In this document: positions 8,284 to 16,870 of the stretch, piece by piece
How positions within the stretch are numbered: position 1 is the stretch's first letter
Layout: the number at the start of each line of letters is the position of its first letter
Assembly (NCBI GenBank): GCA_022510425.1
Contig: JAFLTO010000018.1
Span: forward strand, 1-43,656
DNA: 43,656 nt
Direction: 5' to 3'
Source: Muribaculaceae bacterium
GTDB taxonomy: Bacteria > Bacteroidota > Bacteroidia > Bacteroidales > Muribaculaceae
The notes under the pieces: model-generated
The model's input: only the letters and a program-made list of their open reading frames with translations
Database searches by the model: none
What the model was told of the DNA's origin: nothing
Position numbers and translations under genes: made by a program

Positions 8284-9627
8284 ATGAAAAAAACTTTACT
8301 TTGCCTTTTGTTAATGGGCAGTTTTTGCAGTTTTGCCCAATTTTCACATCCCACCCATAAAAGCCAACCTGTGAATATTCTCATGGGGGAAGTTGAGGAT
8401 TCTCTGAAAGTGATGCAAGCTTTCATTGAAAATTCTCCGGCAGACTATCGTGTGCCTAACGCTCCTCGTTTTGCCATTGTCGGGAAAAATGAGATGTTTT
8501 ATCTGGGATTCGGTGGTTATGTGAAAGGTACAATGAGTTTTGACTGGGGTTCACCCATCAATAACTTTAATGAATTCATTGTGTCTGCCATCCCGATGCC
8601 CGGAAGTCAAAAACCCGGGAACAAGGCTCAGTTTGGTTTGAGTGCACAACAATCTGACCTGTATCTTAACCTTGTGGCTCTCCCTAACAATAAAAACAAA
8701 GTAGGGTTCTACCTTAACTTTATATTTCTGGGTAACGGCTACACTCCTCAGGTGCGTCAGGCTTATGTGACTTGGAGAGGTATTGAAATGGGTTACGGCT
8801 TTTCTCTTTTTACTGACTTGGCTGCAGACCCTAACACTATCGACTATGAAGGTCCAAACTCCTTCACTGTAGACCTTAACGCCAAGTTAGACTACCGACA
8901 TACTTTTGGAAAACATTTCGGTATCGGTATTGGTGCTGAATTACCCATGGCAAGTTACACCAACGGTCTTGGACGTCAAGTGATACAAGGTGTTTCAAGA
9001 ACAATCGGAACCGCCACAGTAGAACAAAGGATTCCTGATATACCGATGTATGTTCAATGGAATTTCGGAAATAACAACCGTATACGTCTCTCCGGACTTC
9101 TTCGCAACATGCAATACCGTGCCAACATGAATGAAGTCAACAGTGTGCTTGAGGGTGGTAAAACTAAAAACCTTGTAGGTGGAGGTATTCAATTATCAGG
9201 TAATTTCAATATCTGCAATAAACTTGTTGGTTACTTCCAAGCCACTACCGGTAAAGGTATGACAAGTTATTTTGAAGATGTCACAGGCCTTGGTCTTGAC
9301 ATGGTGCCCGTGAATGATGATCCGGGAAAACTTCAGACAGTGAAGGCATGGGGTGGATATCTGGGATTGCAATATAACTGGAGTAGCAAAGTCTATTCAG
9401 ATATCATCTATAGTCATTTGCGTGTCTATAATCCCTATTACAACGGAGGAACAACTGCCTGGAGTGCACAATATAAATACGGGCAGTATGCTGTGGCTAA
9501 TGTATTCTATAACATTACTCCCGTGTTCAGTTGGGCAATAGAATATATATGGGGTAGACGCGTGGACATGAATGGAAGCCAAGCTCATGATAATAGACTT
9601 CAAACCATGCTTCAAGTCACATTCTAA
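8284..9627 (+). CDS. DcaP-like outer-membrane porin
   Basis: A secreted beta-barrel protein of about 447 residues. The start is placed at the ATG giving a textbook signal peptide (MKKTLLCLLLMGSFCSFAQ) instead of an in-frame ATG 36 bases upstream inside a hairpin. After a short linker, the barrel region begins FYLGFGGYVKGTMSFDW and shows alternating aromatic/hydrophobic strands with Gly/Asn turns, closing with the C-terminal Phe (MLQVTF) recognised by the BAM machinery. The pattern fits DcaP-type porins, which pass small organic acids. It sits 81 bases after the antiporter, so it may provide outer-membrane entry for the same substrate; this is inferred from position only. Confidence 0.75.
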   Translation: MKKTLLCLLLMGSFCSFAQFSHPTHKSQPVNILMGEVEDSLKVMQAFIENSPADYRVPNAPRFAIVGKNEMFYLGFGGYVKGTMSFDWGSPINNFNEFIVSAIPMPGSQKPGNKAQFGLSAQQSDLYLNLVALPNNKNKVGFYLNFIFLGNGYTPQVRQAYVTWRGIEMGYGFSLFTDLAADPNTIDYEGPNSFTVDLNAKLDYRHTFGKHFGIGIGAELPMASYTNGLGRQVIQGVSRTIGTATVEQRIPDIPMYVQWNFGNNNRIRLSGLLRNMQYRANMNEVNSVLEGGKTKNLVGGGIQLSGNFNICNKLVGYFQATTGKGMTSYFEDVTGLGLDMVPVNDDPGKLQTVKAWGGYLGLQYNWSSKVYSDIIYSHLRVYNPYYNGGTTAWSAQYKYGQYAVANVFYNITPVFSWAIEYIWGRRVDMNGSQAHDNRLQTMLQVTF

Positions 9628-9646
9628 AAAGAAAGTAGAACGTTGT

Positions 9647-9680
9647 AATCTCTTAGGTGACCCCGGTTGCCTAAGGGATT
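9647..9680 (+). other. Hairpin in porin 3' region
   Basis: AATCTCTTAGG (9647-9657) pairs with CCTAAGGGATT (9670-9680), with one G-U pair and a 12-base loop. It lies between the porin stop and its terminator, possibly an mRNA-stabilising 3' structure. Confidence 0.5.
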
Positions 9681-9687
9681 GTTAAAT

Positions 9688-9722
9688 AAAAAAGGATTTT
9701 CCTAACTGGAAAATCCTTTTTT
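9688..9722. terminator. Bidirectional terminator, porin / tRNA-His
   Basis: A 15-base-pair stem (9688-9702 with 9708-9722) flanked by A-run and T-run serves the porin on the plus strand and the tRNA on the minus strand. Confidence 0.88.
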
Positions 9723-9725
9723 ATG

Positions 9726-9800
9726 GGTGGAAGATGGGGCTCGAACCCACGACCTACGGAACCACAATCCGCCGCTCTAACCAACTGAGCTACATCCACC
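9726..9800 (-). tRNA. tRNA-His (anticodon GTG)
   Basis: Read on the minus strand, it has the D arm (TAGCTCAGTTGGTTAGAGC), anticodon loop with GTG, and T arm GGGTTCGAGCCCC. An extra 5' G paired with discriminator C73 is the tRNA-His identity signature. CCA is not encoded. One acceptor mismatch (position 6 to 67) is visible. Confidence 0.95.
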
Positions 9801-9888
9801 ATGTTTGCCTCATGGGGTTCTCCCCCTTAAGAGCAGTGCAAATTTAATTCAAATTATTCATTCTGCAAAAGAAATTCTGCCTAAATTT

Positions 9889-10431
9889 TTAATTTCCCAT
9901 CAATTCTGTCAGTGCCACATAAAATTCAGGATCGTGACCTACTGTGATGTTTCTGATCTTCCCCTGAGGGTCGATGATAGCTTTGGTGGGAAATCCGGGG
10001 ACTGCATATTCGGAAGTCAACTTGCTATCCTCCGGGTTATAGACATTTACCCAAGGGAGCTCATATTTGGCTACACCTTCTTTCCAAGCTTCTTCACTCT
10101 CTCTACAGTCTATGCCTATTATTTCCAAAGTGCCGTTATATTTTTCATATGCCTCCTTTAATTCAGGAAAACCCTTTATACACCAAGGGCACCAGCTACC
10201 CCAAAAATCAAGAATAACCCATTTACCTCTGAAATCAGTTAAAGAAACATCTTTGCCTTCAAGATCTTTTAGAGTGAAATTGGGAGCCTCCACATCACCT
10301 GTCTGCAAAGCTTCCAACTTTTGTTCCATTTCTTGAATTCTTTTTTCTTTCTCTGTTTGGGCATCTTGTGCAATGCTTACATTCACAAAGCTTGCTGCTA
10401 ACAATGCCGCTACTAAAATTTTATTTTTCAT
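9889..10431 (-). CDS. TlpA-like periplasmic thioredoxin
   Basis: A 180-residue exported thiol-disulfide protein. A signal peptide (residues 1-21, ending SIAQ) is followed by a charged, probably helical segment (EKEKRIQEMEQKLEAL), then a thioredoxin/AhpC-TSA fold starting APNFTLKDLEGKDVSLTDFRGKWVILDFWGSWCPWC, with the CPWC redox pair, and a conserved cis-Pro motif GFPTKAIID. There is no lipobox. Such proteins reduce periplasmic disulfides, for example in cytochrome maturation; the partner is unknown. It lies 10 bases after the end of the radical SAM gene on the same strand and could be the last gene of the rho transcript. Confidence 0.88.
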   Translation of the reverse strand: MKNKILVAALLAASFVNVSIAQDAQTEKEKRIQEMEQKLEALQTGDVEAPNFTLKDLEGKDVSLTDFRGKWVILDFWGSWCPWCIKGFPELKEAYEKYNGTLEIIGIDCRESEEAWKEGVAKYELPWVNVYNPEDSKLTSEYAVPGFPTKAIIDPQGKIRNITVGHDPEFYVALTELMGN

Positions 10432-10441
10432 ATGATTGAAT

Positions 10442-11317
10442 TTATAAAAGTTTTTCTAATTTAGACATAAATTCATAGTTTTTCAAACCCCAAGAAGGTG
10501 TTATAACCATTCCCGGAGGCGATTGCGACAGAAATCTTTCAATGACTATATTTTCCGGAGTCATTTTTACGATTTCTGCACATAGTTCCAGATATTCCTC
10601 AAGTGTGAAATCCGGTATTTCCAATTCTCCTGACTCTAACTTTTGAAGCAATAAAGTGTCTTTCAAAACTTGCAATTGATGAAGCTTTATTGTTTCGACA
10701 GGGAGATTGACAGTTCGTTTAATCGTTTGTAAAATCATTTCACGATTTTCCCCCGGTAATCCTGCTATAAGATGGATTCCACAATGCAAACCTCTTGCGG
10801 CAATTTTTTTCACCGAATTCTCAACCTCCTCCCATGTGTGATTACGGTTGACTAATTTTAAAGTATTATCATGTGACGTCTCGGCTCCCAATTCAATAAA
10901 AATCGGTTTAACTCCATTCAATGTTGATAGAAGTTCCAAAACGTCATCAGAAATACAATCCGGTCGGGTGGCAATAACCAACCCTAAGATATCTTCAACC
11001 TCCAATGCCTCTTGGTATAATTTTGACAGTTCCTGTATACTTTTATTATAGGTACCAGTATAGCTTTGAAAATATGCAAGATACTTCATTTCAGGATACT
11101 TATGTGAAAAAAAATTCTTGCCTTTTTCAAGTTGATCTTTCACACTGAGGCCTGAATCGCAATAACCCGGCGAAAATGAATCATTTCTGCAATAAATGCA
11201 ACCTCCGGTTGAAATAGTCCCGTCTCTGTTAGGACATGTGAATCCTGCGTCAACAGAAATTTTTTGTACTTTATGTCCTTCAAAGATCCCGGAAAGATAA
11301 TCACCGTAGGTTTTCAT
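10442..11317 (-). CDS. Radical SAM protein, YhcC-like
   Basis: A 291-residue radical SAM protein of the TIGR01212/YhcC type. The cluster-binding cysteines lie in FTCPNRDGTISTGGCIYC; downstream motifs include IGLPGE-like HLIAGLPGENREM and IKLHQLQVLK. The start MKTYGDYLSGIF is chosen because its ATG overlaps the aroC stop as ATGA; a longer in-frame opening upstream adds an implausible Cys-rich peptide that lies wholly inside aroC. The molecular reaction of the family is not firmly known to me. The overlap suggests translational coupling to aroC. Confidence 0.85.
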   Translation of the reverse strand: MKTYGDYLSGIFEGHKVQKISVDAGFTCPNRDGTISTGGCIYCRNDSFSPGYCDSGLSVKDQLEKGKNFFSHKYPEMKYLAYFQSYTGTYNKSIQELSKLYQEALEVEDILGLVIATRPDCISDDVLELLSTLNGVKPIFIELGAETSHDNTLKLVNRNHTWEEVENSVKKIAARGLHCGIHLIAGLPGENREMILQTIKRTVNLPVETIKLHQLQVLKDTLLLQKLESGELEIPDFTLEEYLELCAEIVKMTPENIVIERFLSQSPPGMVITPSWGLKNYEFMSKLEKLL

Positions 11318-12369
11318 ACTAAAAAATCCGCAATCACCAGAGCGGCTATGGATTTTACGACAGGCACAGCTCTTACTGCAACACAAGGGTCGTGTCTTCC
11401 TTTCATTTTAAGAATTGTTTCCTCCCCTTGGTTGCTGATTGTATTTAACTCCCTTAAAATAGTGGGGGTTGGTTTGAAGGATACATTGAAATACACCGGC
11501 ATACCGTTAGTAATGCCTCCTTGTATACCACCGCTGTGATTGGTTTCTGTAAAAACCCCTTTTTCTTCTGAATACCTGAAAACATCAAGTGTTTCAGTAC
11601 CAAGCGATATAGATGCTTTCATACCTAAGCCATATTCGAAACCTTTGGCGGCGTTGATGCTCATCATTCCTTGTGCAAGCCGGGAATGTAGTTTGTCAAA
11701 CACGGGATCTCCAAGACCTGCAGGAAGACCTTTAACAAGACATGTTACCATACCTCCAATACTGTCGCCGGCATTTTTGGCCTCAAGGATCTGAGCATCC
11801 ATTTGCTCTTTTATATGTGAAGGAACTTCAATGTTATCTATGGTTGGATTAGCTGAAAACTCTTTTACTAAATTTTCTGTATAAGAAACTTTCCCCACTC
11901 CGGATAATTCTGCTGAGATCTTAATTCCTTTATCATTTAGCCATTGCATTGCAAGTGCACCTGCCACCACCCAGTTTGCTGTTTCTCTGGCACTTGCTCG
12001 ACCTCCTCCCTTATGGTCTCTTAATCCATACTTGACATCATAGGTATAATCTGCATGGTTTGGACGGTACTTGTCTTCTGTTTCAGAATAATCATTCCCT
12101 CGGTTGTCTTGGTTTCTTATTATGAATCCAATAGGAGTCCCAAGAGTTATACCTTGCTCATTGATACCGGATAAAAACTCAGGTTTGTCACTTTCCTTTC
12201 TCTGAGTTACCAATAATGAGTTCCCCGGTTTCCTTTTTTCTATCTCTTTTTGAAGAGATTCGAAATTAATCTTGAAACCGGAAGGGAAGCCATCAATAAC
12301 ACCACCGATGGCCGGGCCATGGCTCTCTCCAAATGTAGTTATCCTGAGATTCTTTCCGAATGTGTTCAT
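11314..12369 (-). CDS. aroC: Chorismate synthase
   Basis: Last step of the shikimate pathway: conversion of EPSP to chorismate with reduced FMN. Family signatures include TFGESHGPAIGGVIDGFPSG at residues 12-31, RPNHADYTY and GGGRASARETANWV, and near the C-terminus KGRHDPCVAVRAVPV. Its 351-residue length is normal. It is tightly packed: its ATG overlaps the ybaK stop by four bases and its stop overlaps the start of the radical SAM gene. Confidence 0.97.
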   Translation of the reverse strand: MNTFGKNLRITTFGESHGPAIGGVIDGFPSGFKINFESLQKEIEKRKPGNSLLVTQRKESDKPEFLSGINEQGITLGTPIGFIIRNQDNRGNDYSETEDKYRPNHADYTYDVKYGLRDHKGGGRASARETANWVVAGALAMQWLNDKGIKISAELSGVGKVSYTENLVKEFSANPTIDNIEVPSHIKEQMDAQILEAKNAGDSIGGMVTCLVKGLPAGLGDPVFDKLHSRLAQGMMSINAAKGFEYGLGMKASISLGTETLDVFRYSEEKGVFTETNHSGGIQGGITNGMPVYFNVSFKPTPTILRELNTISNQGEETILKMKGRHDPCVAVRAVPVVKSIAALVIADFLV

Positions 12370-12860
12370 TGTATGTCTTCTTCTTCTGAAGTGATTATAT
12401 CACATAAAGTGGCATTCGTAGCTTTTATATAATCCAGGGGATTCAATTTAATCTGCAACCCCCTTTTCCCCGCACTTACATGTATGAATTCTTGATCCAT
12501 AGCATTCCGGTCAAGATAAACGGGGAAGGCCTTTTTCATTCCTATGGCAGTACATCCTCCACGAATATATCCGGTCAAAGGCAGTAATTCCTTCATTGGG
12601 ATCATTGCCACTTTTTTATTGCCTGAGGCTTTAGCTGCTTTTTTCAAATCAACCTCACGGTCTCCTTGGATCACGCATACAAAATGACCATTCTTGTCTC
12701 CGTGGAGCACAAGTGTCTTAAATACTGTAGCAATGTCTTGACCAAGTTCCTCAGCCACATGCGTTGCCTCAAGATGATCCGGATCCACATTATATTCTTT
12801 AAGTTCGAAAAATATACCCTGTTTCTCCAGTATCCTTGATGCATTAGTCTTTTCTGCCAT
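12366..12860 (-). CDS. ybaK: Cys-tRNA(Pro) deacylase, YbaK/EbsC family
   Basis: A 164-residue trans-editing protein that hydrolyses Cys mischarged on tRNA-Pro. Typical features: TNASRILEKQGIFFELKEYNVD at the N-terminus, the VFKTLVLHGDKNGHFVCVIQGD strand with the catalytic-lysine region, DLKKAAKASGNKKV, and GYIRGGCTAIGMKK (family GYIRGGCSPIGMKK). It begins one base into the rho stop codon (TAATG) and ends overlapping aroC, so all are likely co-translated. Confidence 0.93.
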   Translation of the reverse strand: MAEKTNASRILEKQGIFFELKEYNVDPDHLEATHVAEELGQDIATVFKTLVLHGDKNGHFVCVIQGDREVDLKKAAKASGNKKVAMIPMKELLPLTGYIRGGCTAIGMKKAFPVYLDRNAMDQEFIHVSAGKRGLQIKLNPLDYIKATNATLCDIITSEEEDIQ

Positions 12861-14956
12861 TATTTATCCATTGTTACGAGAAGTTCCTCGTTATTTCTGG
12901 TCATTTCCATTCTCTTTTTAATGAACTCCATCGCTTCAAGAGAGTTCATGTCGCCCAGATAATTTCTAAGCACCCACATCCGATTCAGATGTTCCTGTGG
13001 AAGGAGAAGGTCGTCACGACGGGTGGAGGAAGCAATAATATCTACAGCCGGGAAAATTCTCTTATTAGAGAGTTTACGATCCAGTTGCAATTCCATATTG
13101 CCAGTGCCCTTGAACTCCTCGAAAATAACTTCGTCCATCTTGGAATTTGTTTCAGTTAGTGCAGTGGCGATAATTGTAAGCGATCCGCCATTTTCAATAT
13201 TACGAGCTGCCCCAAAGAATCTTTTAGGTTTTTGTAAAGCATTAGCTTCCACACCTCCCGATAGAATTTTTCCGGAAGCCGGTGTAACTGTATTATAGGC
13301 TCTTGCCAAACGAGTGATAGAGTCAAGCATAATCACTACATCATGTCCGCTTTCAACCAATCTTTTAGCTTTTTCCAAAACTATATTAGCAATCTTGACA
13401 TGTCGGTCGGCCGGTTCATCAAAGGTGGATGCTATTACTTCAGCGTTCACACTTCTTGCCATATCGGTTACCTCTTCCGGTCGTTCATCAATAAGAAGCA
13501 TGATGATATGTGTGTCAGGATGGTTTTCTGCTATTGCGTTAGCAATGTCCTTTAGAAGAATAGTTTTACCTGTTTTCGGAGGAGCCACAATTAATGCCCT
13601 TTGTCCTTTGCCGATAGGAGCAAACATATCAACCACTCTTGTGGATATATTGCAAGTCTTACCTTTAGTGATATCAAATTTTTCATCCGGGAAAAGTGGA
13701 GTCAAATGCTCAAAAGCTTGACGGTCACGTATTAATTCCGGGTTAAGACCATTTACTGAAATCACTTTAACCATCGGGAAATATTTGTCTCCTTCAAGAG
13801 GTGGGCGAATAGATGCTTCTACCACATCTCCTGTTTTAAGACCAAATTCCTTAATTTGGTTTTGTGAAACATAAATATCATCGGGGCTCGGAAGATAATT
13901 GTAATCACCTGAACGAAGGAAACCATACCCTTCGGGCATAATTTCGAGGACTCCGTAAGCGGTCAATATTCCATCGAGGTTATATTCCGGAGTTATTGGT
14001 TGTTGACCTTGTCTTTGGTTACGGAATTGTTTTTTCTGAAGCATTTTTTGTTGCTTCGTTAAGGGTTGTTGAGAAGTGGCTCCGGGTTCTCTCATTTGAA
14101 TAGGTCGAGGTTGTGGGACCGGCAAGTTCTCTTCAGCATTTTGCTGAGAAGGGGTTGCATCATTTTGTGACTGACCCGGATTTTGTTGCGGATTTTGGAT
14201 TAAAAGTTTCTGATGATCCTTCTGATCACGTGGAGTGAAAGTTTTTCCTTTATTGGAAGGAGAGAATAGAGAATAGAAAGATTCTTGACTTTCTATATCA
14301 TTATTTCTTTGGTTTCTTGGAGTGAAGACCCTTAAACGAGGATTCTGAACAAAAGTTTTTTCCGGATTTTCTTCTTTAATCTCTACCTCCTTTTCAGAAG
14401 TTTCCTCTTTCGGTGTTTCAGCTTTCGATAAATTGTCTTCTTCTTTATGTGAATCCTCATCTTTATTCTTAGAATTGGCCTCAATAATCTGCTGAGGTCT
14501 TTCCTGAGATTTCTTGATTGATTTCTCTTGTGATTTTTCTATATTCTTCTCTTGAGCCTCTTTTAAAGCCTCTTCGGCTTCCTTTGCAGCTTTAGGTTTT
14601 CTGCCTCTTTTTTTAGCCACGGGTTTTGTTTCTTCGGCTTGGGTTTTATTGTCAGGCAGTTTTGGTTCTTGAGTGGTTTCAGCCTTTGTTATAGTTTCCT
14701 TGCTTTCTTGTGAAGAAGCTATTTCCTGATGTTTTTTCCTGCCTCTTTTAGTTCCTGTGGAAGTTTTTTTGGAAGTTTTTTTGTCAGGAGTTTTTGATAC
14801 AACGTCTTTAGCTGTAGATTCTGCCTGTCGATTAAGTATTGACCCTATTAATTCATCTTGAGAGAGGGAATTTGCTTTTTTAATGCCCATGGAATCAGCA
14901 ATCTGCCTCAATGCATTTTCATCCATGTCATTTAAGTCATTGATGTGATAAGCCAT
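12860..14956 (-). CDS. rho: Transcription termination factor Rho with long disordered insert
   Basis: Hexameric RNA-dependent ATPase that ends transcription. A short N-terminal helical domain (residues 1-45) is followed by about 280 residues of low-complexity Lys/Glu/Gln/Asn-rich sequence, including two KRGRK motifs near 70 and 116; then the RNA-binding OB fold (from [16 protein letters not shown], about 335) and the ATPase core with Walker A APPKTGKT at 458-465 and Walker [18 protein letters not shown]. coli Rho has 419 residues; the excess here lies entirely in the insert, which is usual for Bacteroidota. It is first in the rho-ybaK-aroC-radical SAM cluster, behind a consensus promoter and a leader of about 170 bases. 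Confidence 0.97.
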   Translation of the reverse strand: MAYHINDLNDMDENALRQIADSMGIKKANSLSQDELIGSILNRQAESTAKDVVSKTPDKKTSKKTSTGTKRGRKKHQEIASSQESKETITKAETTQEPKLPDNKTQAEETKPVAKKRGRKPKAAKEAEEALKEAQEKNIEKSQEKSIKKSQERPQQIIEANSKNKDEDSHKEEDNLSKAETPKEETSEKEVEIKEENPEKTFVQNPRLRVFTPRNQRNNDIESQESFYSLFSPSNKGKTFTPRDQKDHQKLLIQNPQQNPGQSQNDATPSQQNAEENLPVPQPRPIQMREPGATSQQPLTKQQKMLQKKQFRNQRQGQQPITPEYNLDGILTAYGVLEIMPEGYGFLRSGDYNYLPSPDDIYVSQNQIKEFGLKTGDVVEASIRPPLEGDKYFPMVKVISVNGLNPELIRDRQAFEHLTPLFPDEKFDITKGKTCNISTRVVDMFAPIGKGQRALIVAPPKTGKTILLKDIANAIAENHPDTHIIMLLIDERPEEVTDMARSVNAEVIASTFDEPADRHVKIANIVLEKAKRLVESGHDVVIMLDSITRLARAYNTVTPASGKILSGGVEANALQKPKRFFGAARNIENGGSLTIIATALTETNSKMDEVIFEEFKGTGNMELQLDRKLSNKRIFPAVDIIASSTRRDDLLLPQEHLNRMWVLRNYLGDMNSLEAMEFIKKRMEMTRNNEELLVTMDK

Positions 14957-15130
14957 TGAAAAATAAAATGAAATAATGTGTTTTCCCGAAGGAAGGATTC
15001 AATTTTATCCTTATTGGGTTATTTTTGACCCTTCTGAGAATGTTATGTAAATTTTTTGGATTAAAAAGAAAGTGGAATTTTTTCTTTTAGGGTTACCGTA
15101 GAAAACGATATGATTCCCTTATTTTGAATG

Positions 15131-15162
15131 CAAATTTAAAACATTTTAGTTAAATTTGCAAA
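15131..15162 (-). promoter_or_regulatory. Promoter for rho
   Basis: On the minus strand, TTTG (15162-15159), 20 bases, then TAAATTTG (15138-15131): a full Bacteroidota consensus. It gives a rho leader of about 170 bases, compatible with autoregulation. Confidence 0.75.
15151..15158 (+). promoter_or_regulatory. -7 element for fumarase gene
   Basis: TAAATTTG matches TAnnTTTG about 43 bases before the fumarase ATG; the nearest TTTG (15123-15126) is 24 bases upstream, looser than usual. It falls within the spacer of the oppositely directed rho promoter, so the two polymerases would compete. Confidence 0.5.
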
Positions 15163-15200
15163 TAAGGAAAAAATAAATACTAAACCATAAACGAACTCAA

Positions 15201-16850
15201 ATGGCTACAAAACCTTTTCATTATCAGGAACCCTTTCCTCTTGGTCCTGACAAAACGGAATATAAATTAATCACCAAGGATTATGTAAAGACGGAAAATT
15301 GGAATGGTCACGAAATTCTCGTAGTGGATCCTGAAGCTCTTACAATTATTGCCAATGTAGCGAGTCATGACTGTTCTTTTATGCTACGAAGAGAACATAA
15401 TGAAATGGTGGCAAAAATTCTGAATGACCCTGAGGCATCTGAAAACGATAAATTTGTGGCACTCACTATGCTTAGAAATGCTGAAGTGGCCGCTAAAGGT
15501 GTGCTTCCATTTTGTCAAGATACGGGTACTTCTATTTGTTCGGCTTATAAGGGACAACACGTTTGGACAGGTTGCAATGATGAAGAAAAAATATCTTTAG
15601 GGATTTATAAAACTTATACGGAAAACAATCTCCGTTACTCTCAGAATGCACCCCTTACAATGTATGATGAGGTTAATACAGGATGCAATCTACCGGCTCA
15701 GATTGAAATTCATGCCACAGAGGGAAATGAATACAAATTTTTATTCATTGCAAAAGGTGGAGGCTCTGCAAATAAAACGTACCTATACCAAGAAACAAAA
15801 GCGATTCTAAACAAGAAAACTTTGGTGCCTTTCCTGATTGAGAAAATGAAATCATTAGGCACAGCAGCCTGTCCTCCTTATCATATAGCTTTTGTTATTG
15901 GCGGAACTTCGGCAGAAGTGAATCTTGCTACAGTTAAGAAGGCATCAGCTAAATATTATGATGAACTTCCCACAAAGGGTAATGAATATGGTCAGGCATT
16001 CCGAGATGTGGAACTTGAAAAAGAACTTCTCGAAGCGGCTCAAAATATAGGACTTGGAGCTCAATTCGGAGGTAAATATTTTGCTCATGATATAAGAGTG
16101 ATTCGTCTTCCTCGTCATGGTGCATCATGTCCTGTTGGTATGGGTGTTAGTTGCTCGGCCGACCGTAATGTGAAAGCAAAAATCAACAAGGAGGGGCTTT
16201 GGATCGAAAAACTTGATGAATTCCCCGGTGAATTGATTCCTGTGGAACTCCGTGAAAAGGGAGAGGGAGAAGTTGTAAAGATCGACCTCAACCGTCCGAT
16301 GGAAGAAGTGCTGAAAGAACTTGATAAATATCCTGTATCCACACGTCTTTCCCTAAACGGAACAATAATAGTGGGGCGTGACATAGCACATGCTAAAATC
16401 AAGGAAAGACTTGACGCCGGTGAACCCATGCCACAATATCTAAAAGATCACCCCATCTATTATGCCGGACCTGCAAAGAAACCGGAAGGTATGCCTTCAG
16501 GATCTTTTGGACCCACAACGGCGGGACGTATGGACCCATATGTGGATCAATTCCAGGCTGCCGGAGGATCCATGGTAATGATAGCTAAGGGAAATAGAAG
16601 TCAACAGGTTACAGATGCTTGTAAGAAACATGGAGGATTCTATCTTGGTTCTATCGGTGGTCCGGCTGCAATTCTTGCACAAGATTCAATCAAGAACGTA
16701 GAGCTTCTGGAGTATCCGGAATTAGGTATGGAGGCAATATGGAAAATCGATGTTGAAGATTTCCCTGCTTTTATTCTTGTTGACAACAAGGGTAATGATT
16801 TCTTCAAACAAATAAAACCGAGATGTCCTATGGATGTTTGTGGAAAATAA
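15201..16850 (+). CDS. Fumarate hydratase, class I (iron-sulfur)
   Basis: A 549-residue single-chain class I fumarase, interconverting fumarate and malate with a [4Fe-4S] cluster. The N-terminal alpha-domain holds [36 protein letters not shown] and [19 protein letters not shown], with cluster-type cysteines; the beta-domain begins around [16 protein letters not shown] and holds [21 protein letters not shown] and [17 protein letters not shown]. It supports the reductive branch to succinate and propionate in gut Bacteroidales. The gene ends 20 bases before the GH35 start, so the next gene may be co-transcribed, though the functions are unrelated. Confidence 0.95.
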   Translation: MATKPFHYQEPFPLGPDKTEYKLITKDYVKTENWNGHEILVVDPEALTIIANVASHDCSFMLRREHNEMVAKILNDPEASENDKFVALTMLRNAEVAAKGVLPFCQDTGTSICSAYKGQHVWTGCNDEEKISLGIYKTYTENNLRYSQNAPLTMYDEVNTGCNLPAQIEIHATEGNEYKFLFIAKGGGSANKTYLYQETKAILNKKTLVPFLIEKMKSLGTAACPPYHIAFVIGGTSAEVNLATVKKASAKYYDELPTKGNEYGQAFRDVELEKELLEAAQNIGLGAQFGGKYFAHDIRVIRLPRHGASCPVGMGVSCSADRNVKAKINKEGLWIEKLDEFPGELIPVELREKGEGEVVKIDLNRPMEEVLKELDKYPVSTRLSLNGTIIVGRDIAHAKIKERLDAGEPMPQYLKDHPIYYAGPAKKPEGMPSGSFGPTTAGRMDPYVDQFQAAGGSMVMIAKGNRSQQVTDACKKHGGFYLGSIGGPAAILAQDSIKNVELLEYPELGMEAIWKIDVEDFPAFILVDNKGNDFFKQIKPRCPMDVCGK

Positions 16851-16870
16851 GAATCGAGTATCAATATGAT

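Noticed and set aside
9805..10336. Plus-strand frames opposite the TlpA-like gene
   Set aside because: Shadows of the minus-strand gene, which has a signal peptide and CPWC motif.
10442..11386. Longer start for the radical SAM gene
   Set aside because: The additional Cys/Ser-rich residues lie inside aroC; the ATGA overlap start gives the usual family N-terminus.
16823..16870. Upstream start for the GH35 gene
   Set aside because: Overlaps the fumarase end and places 16 residues before a clear signal peptide.
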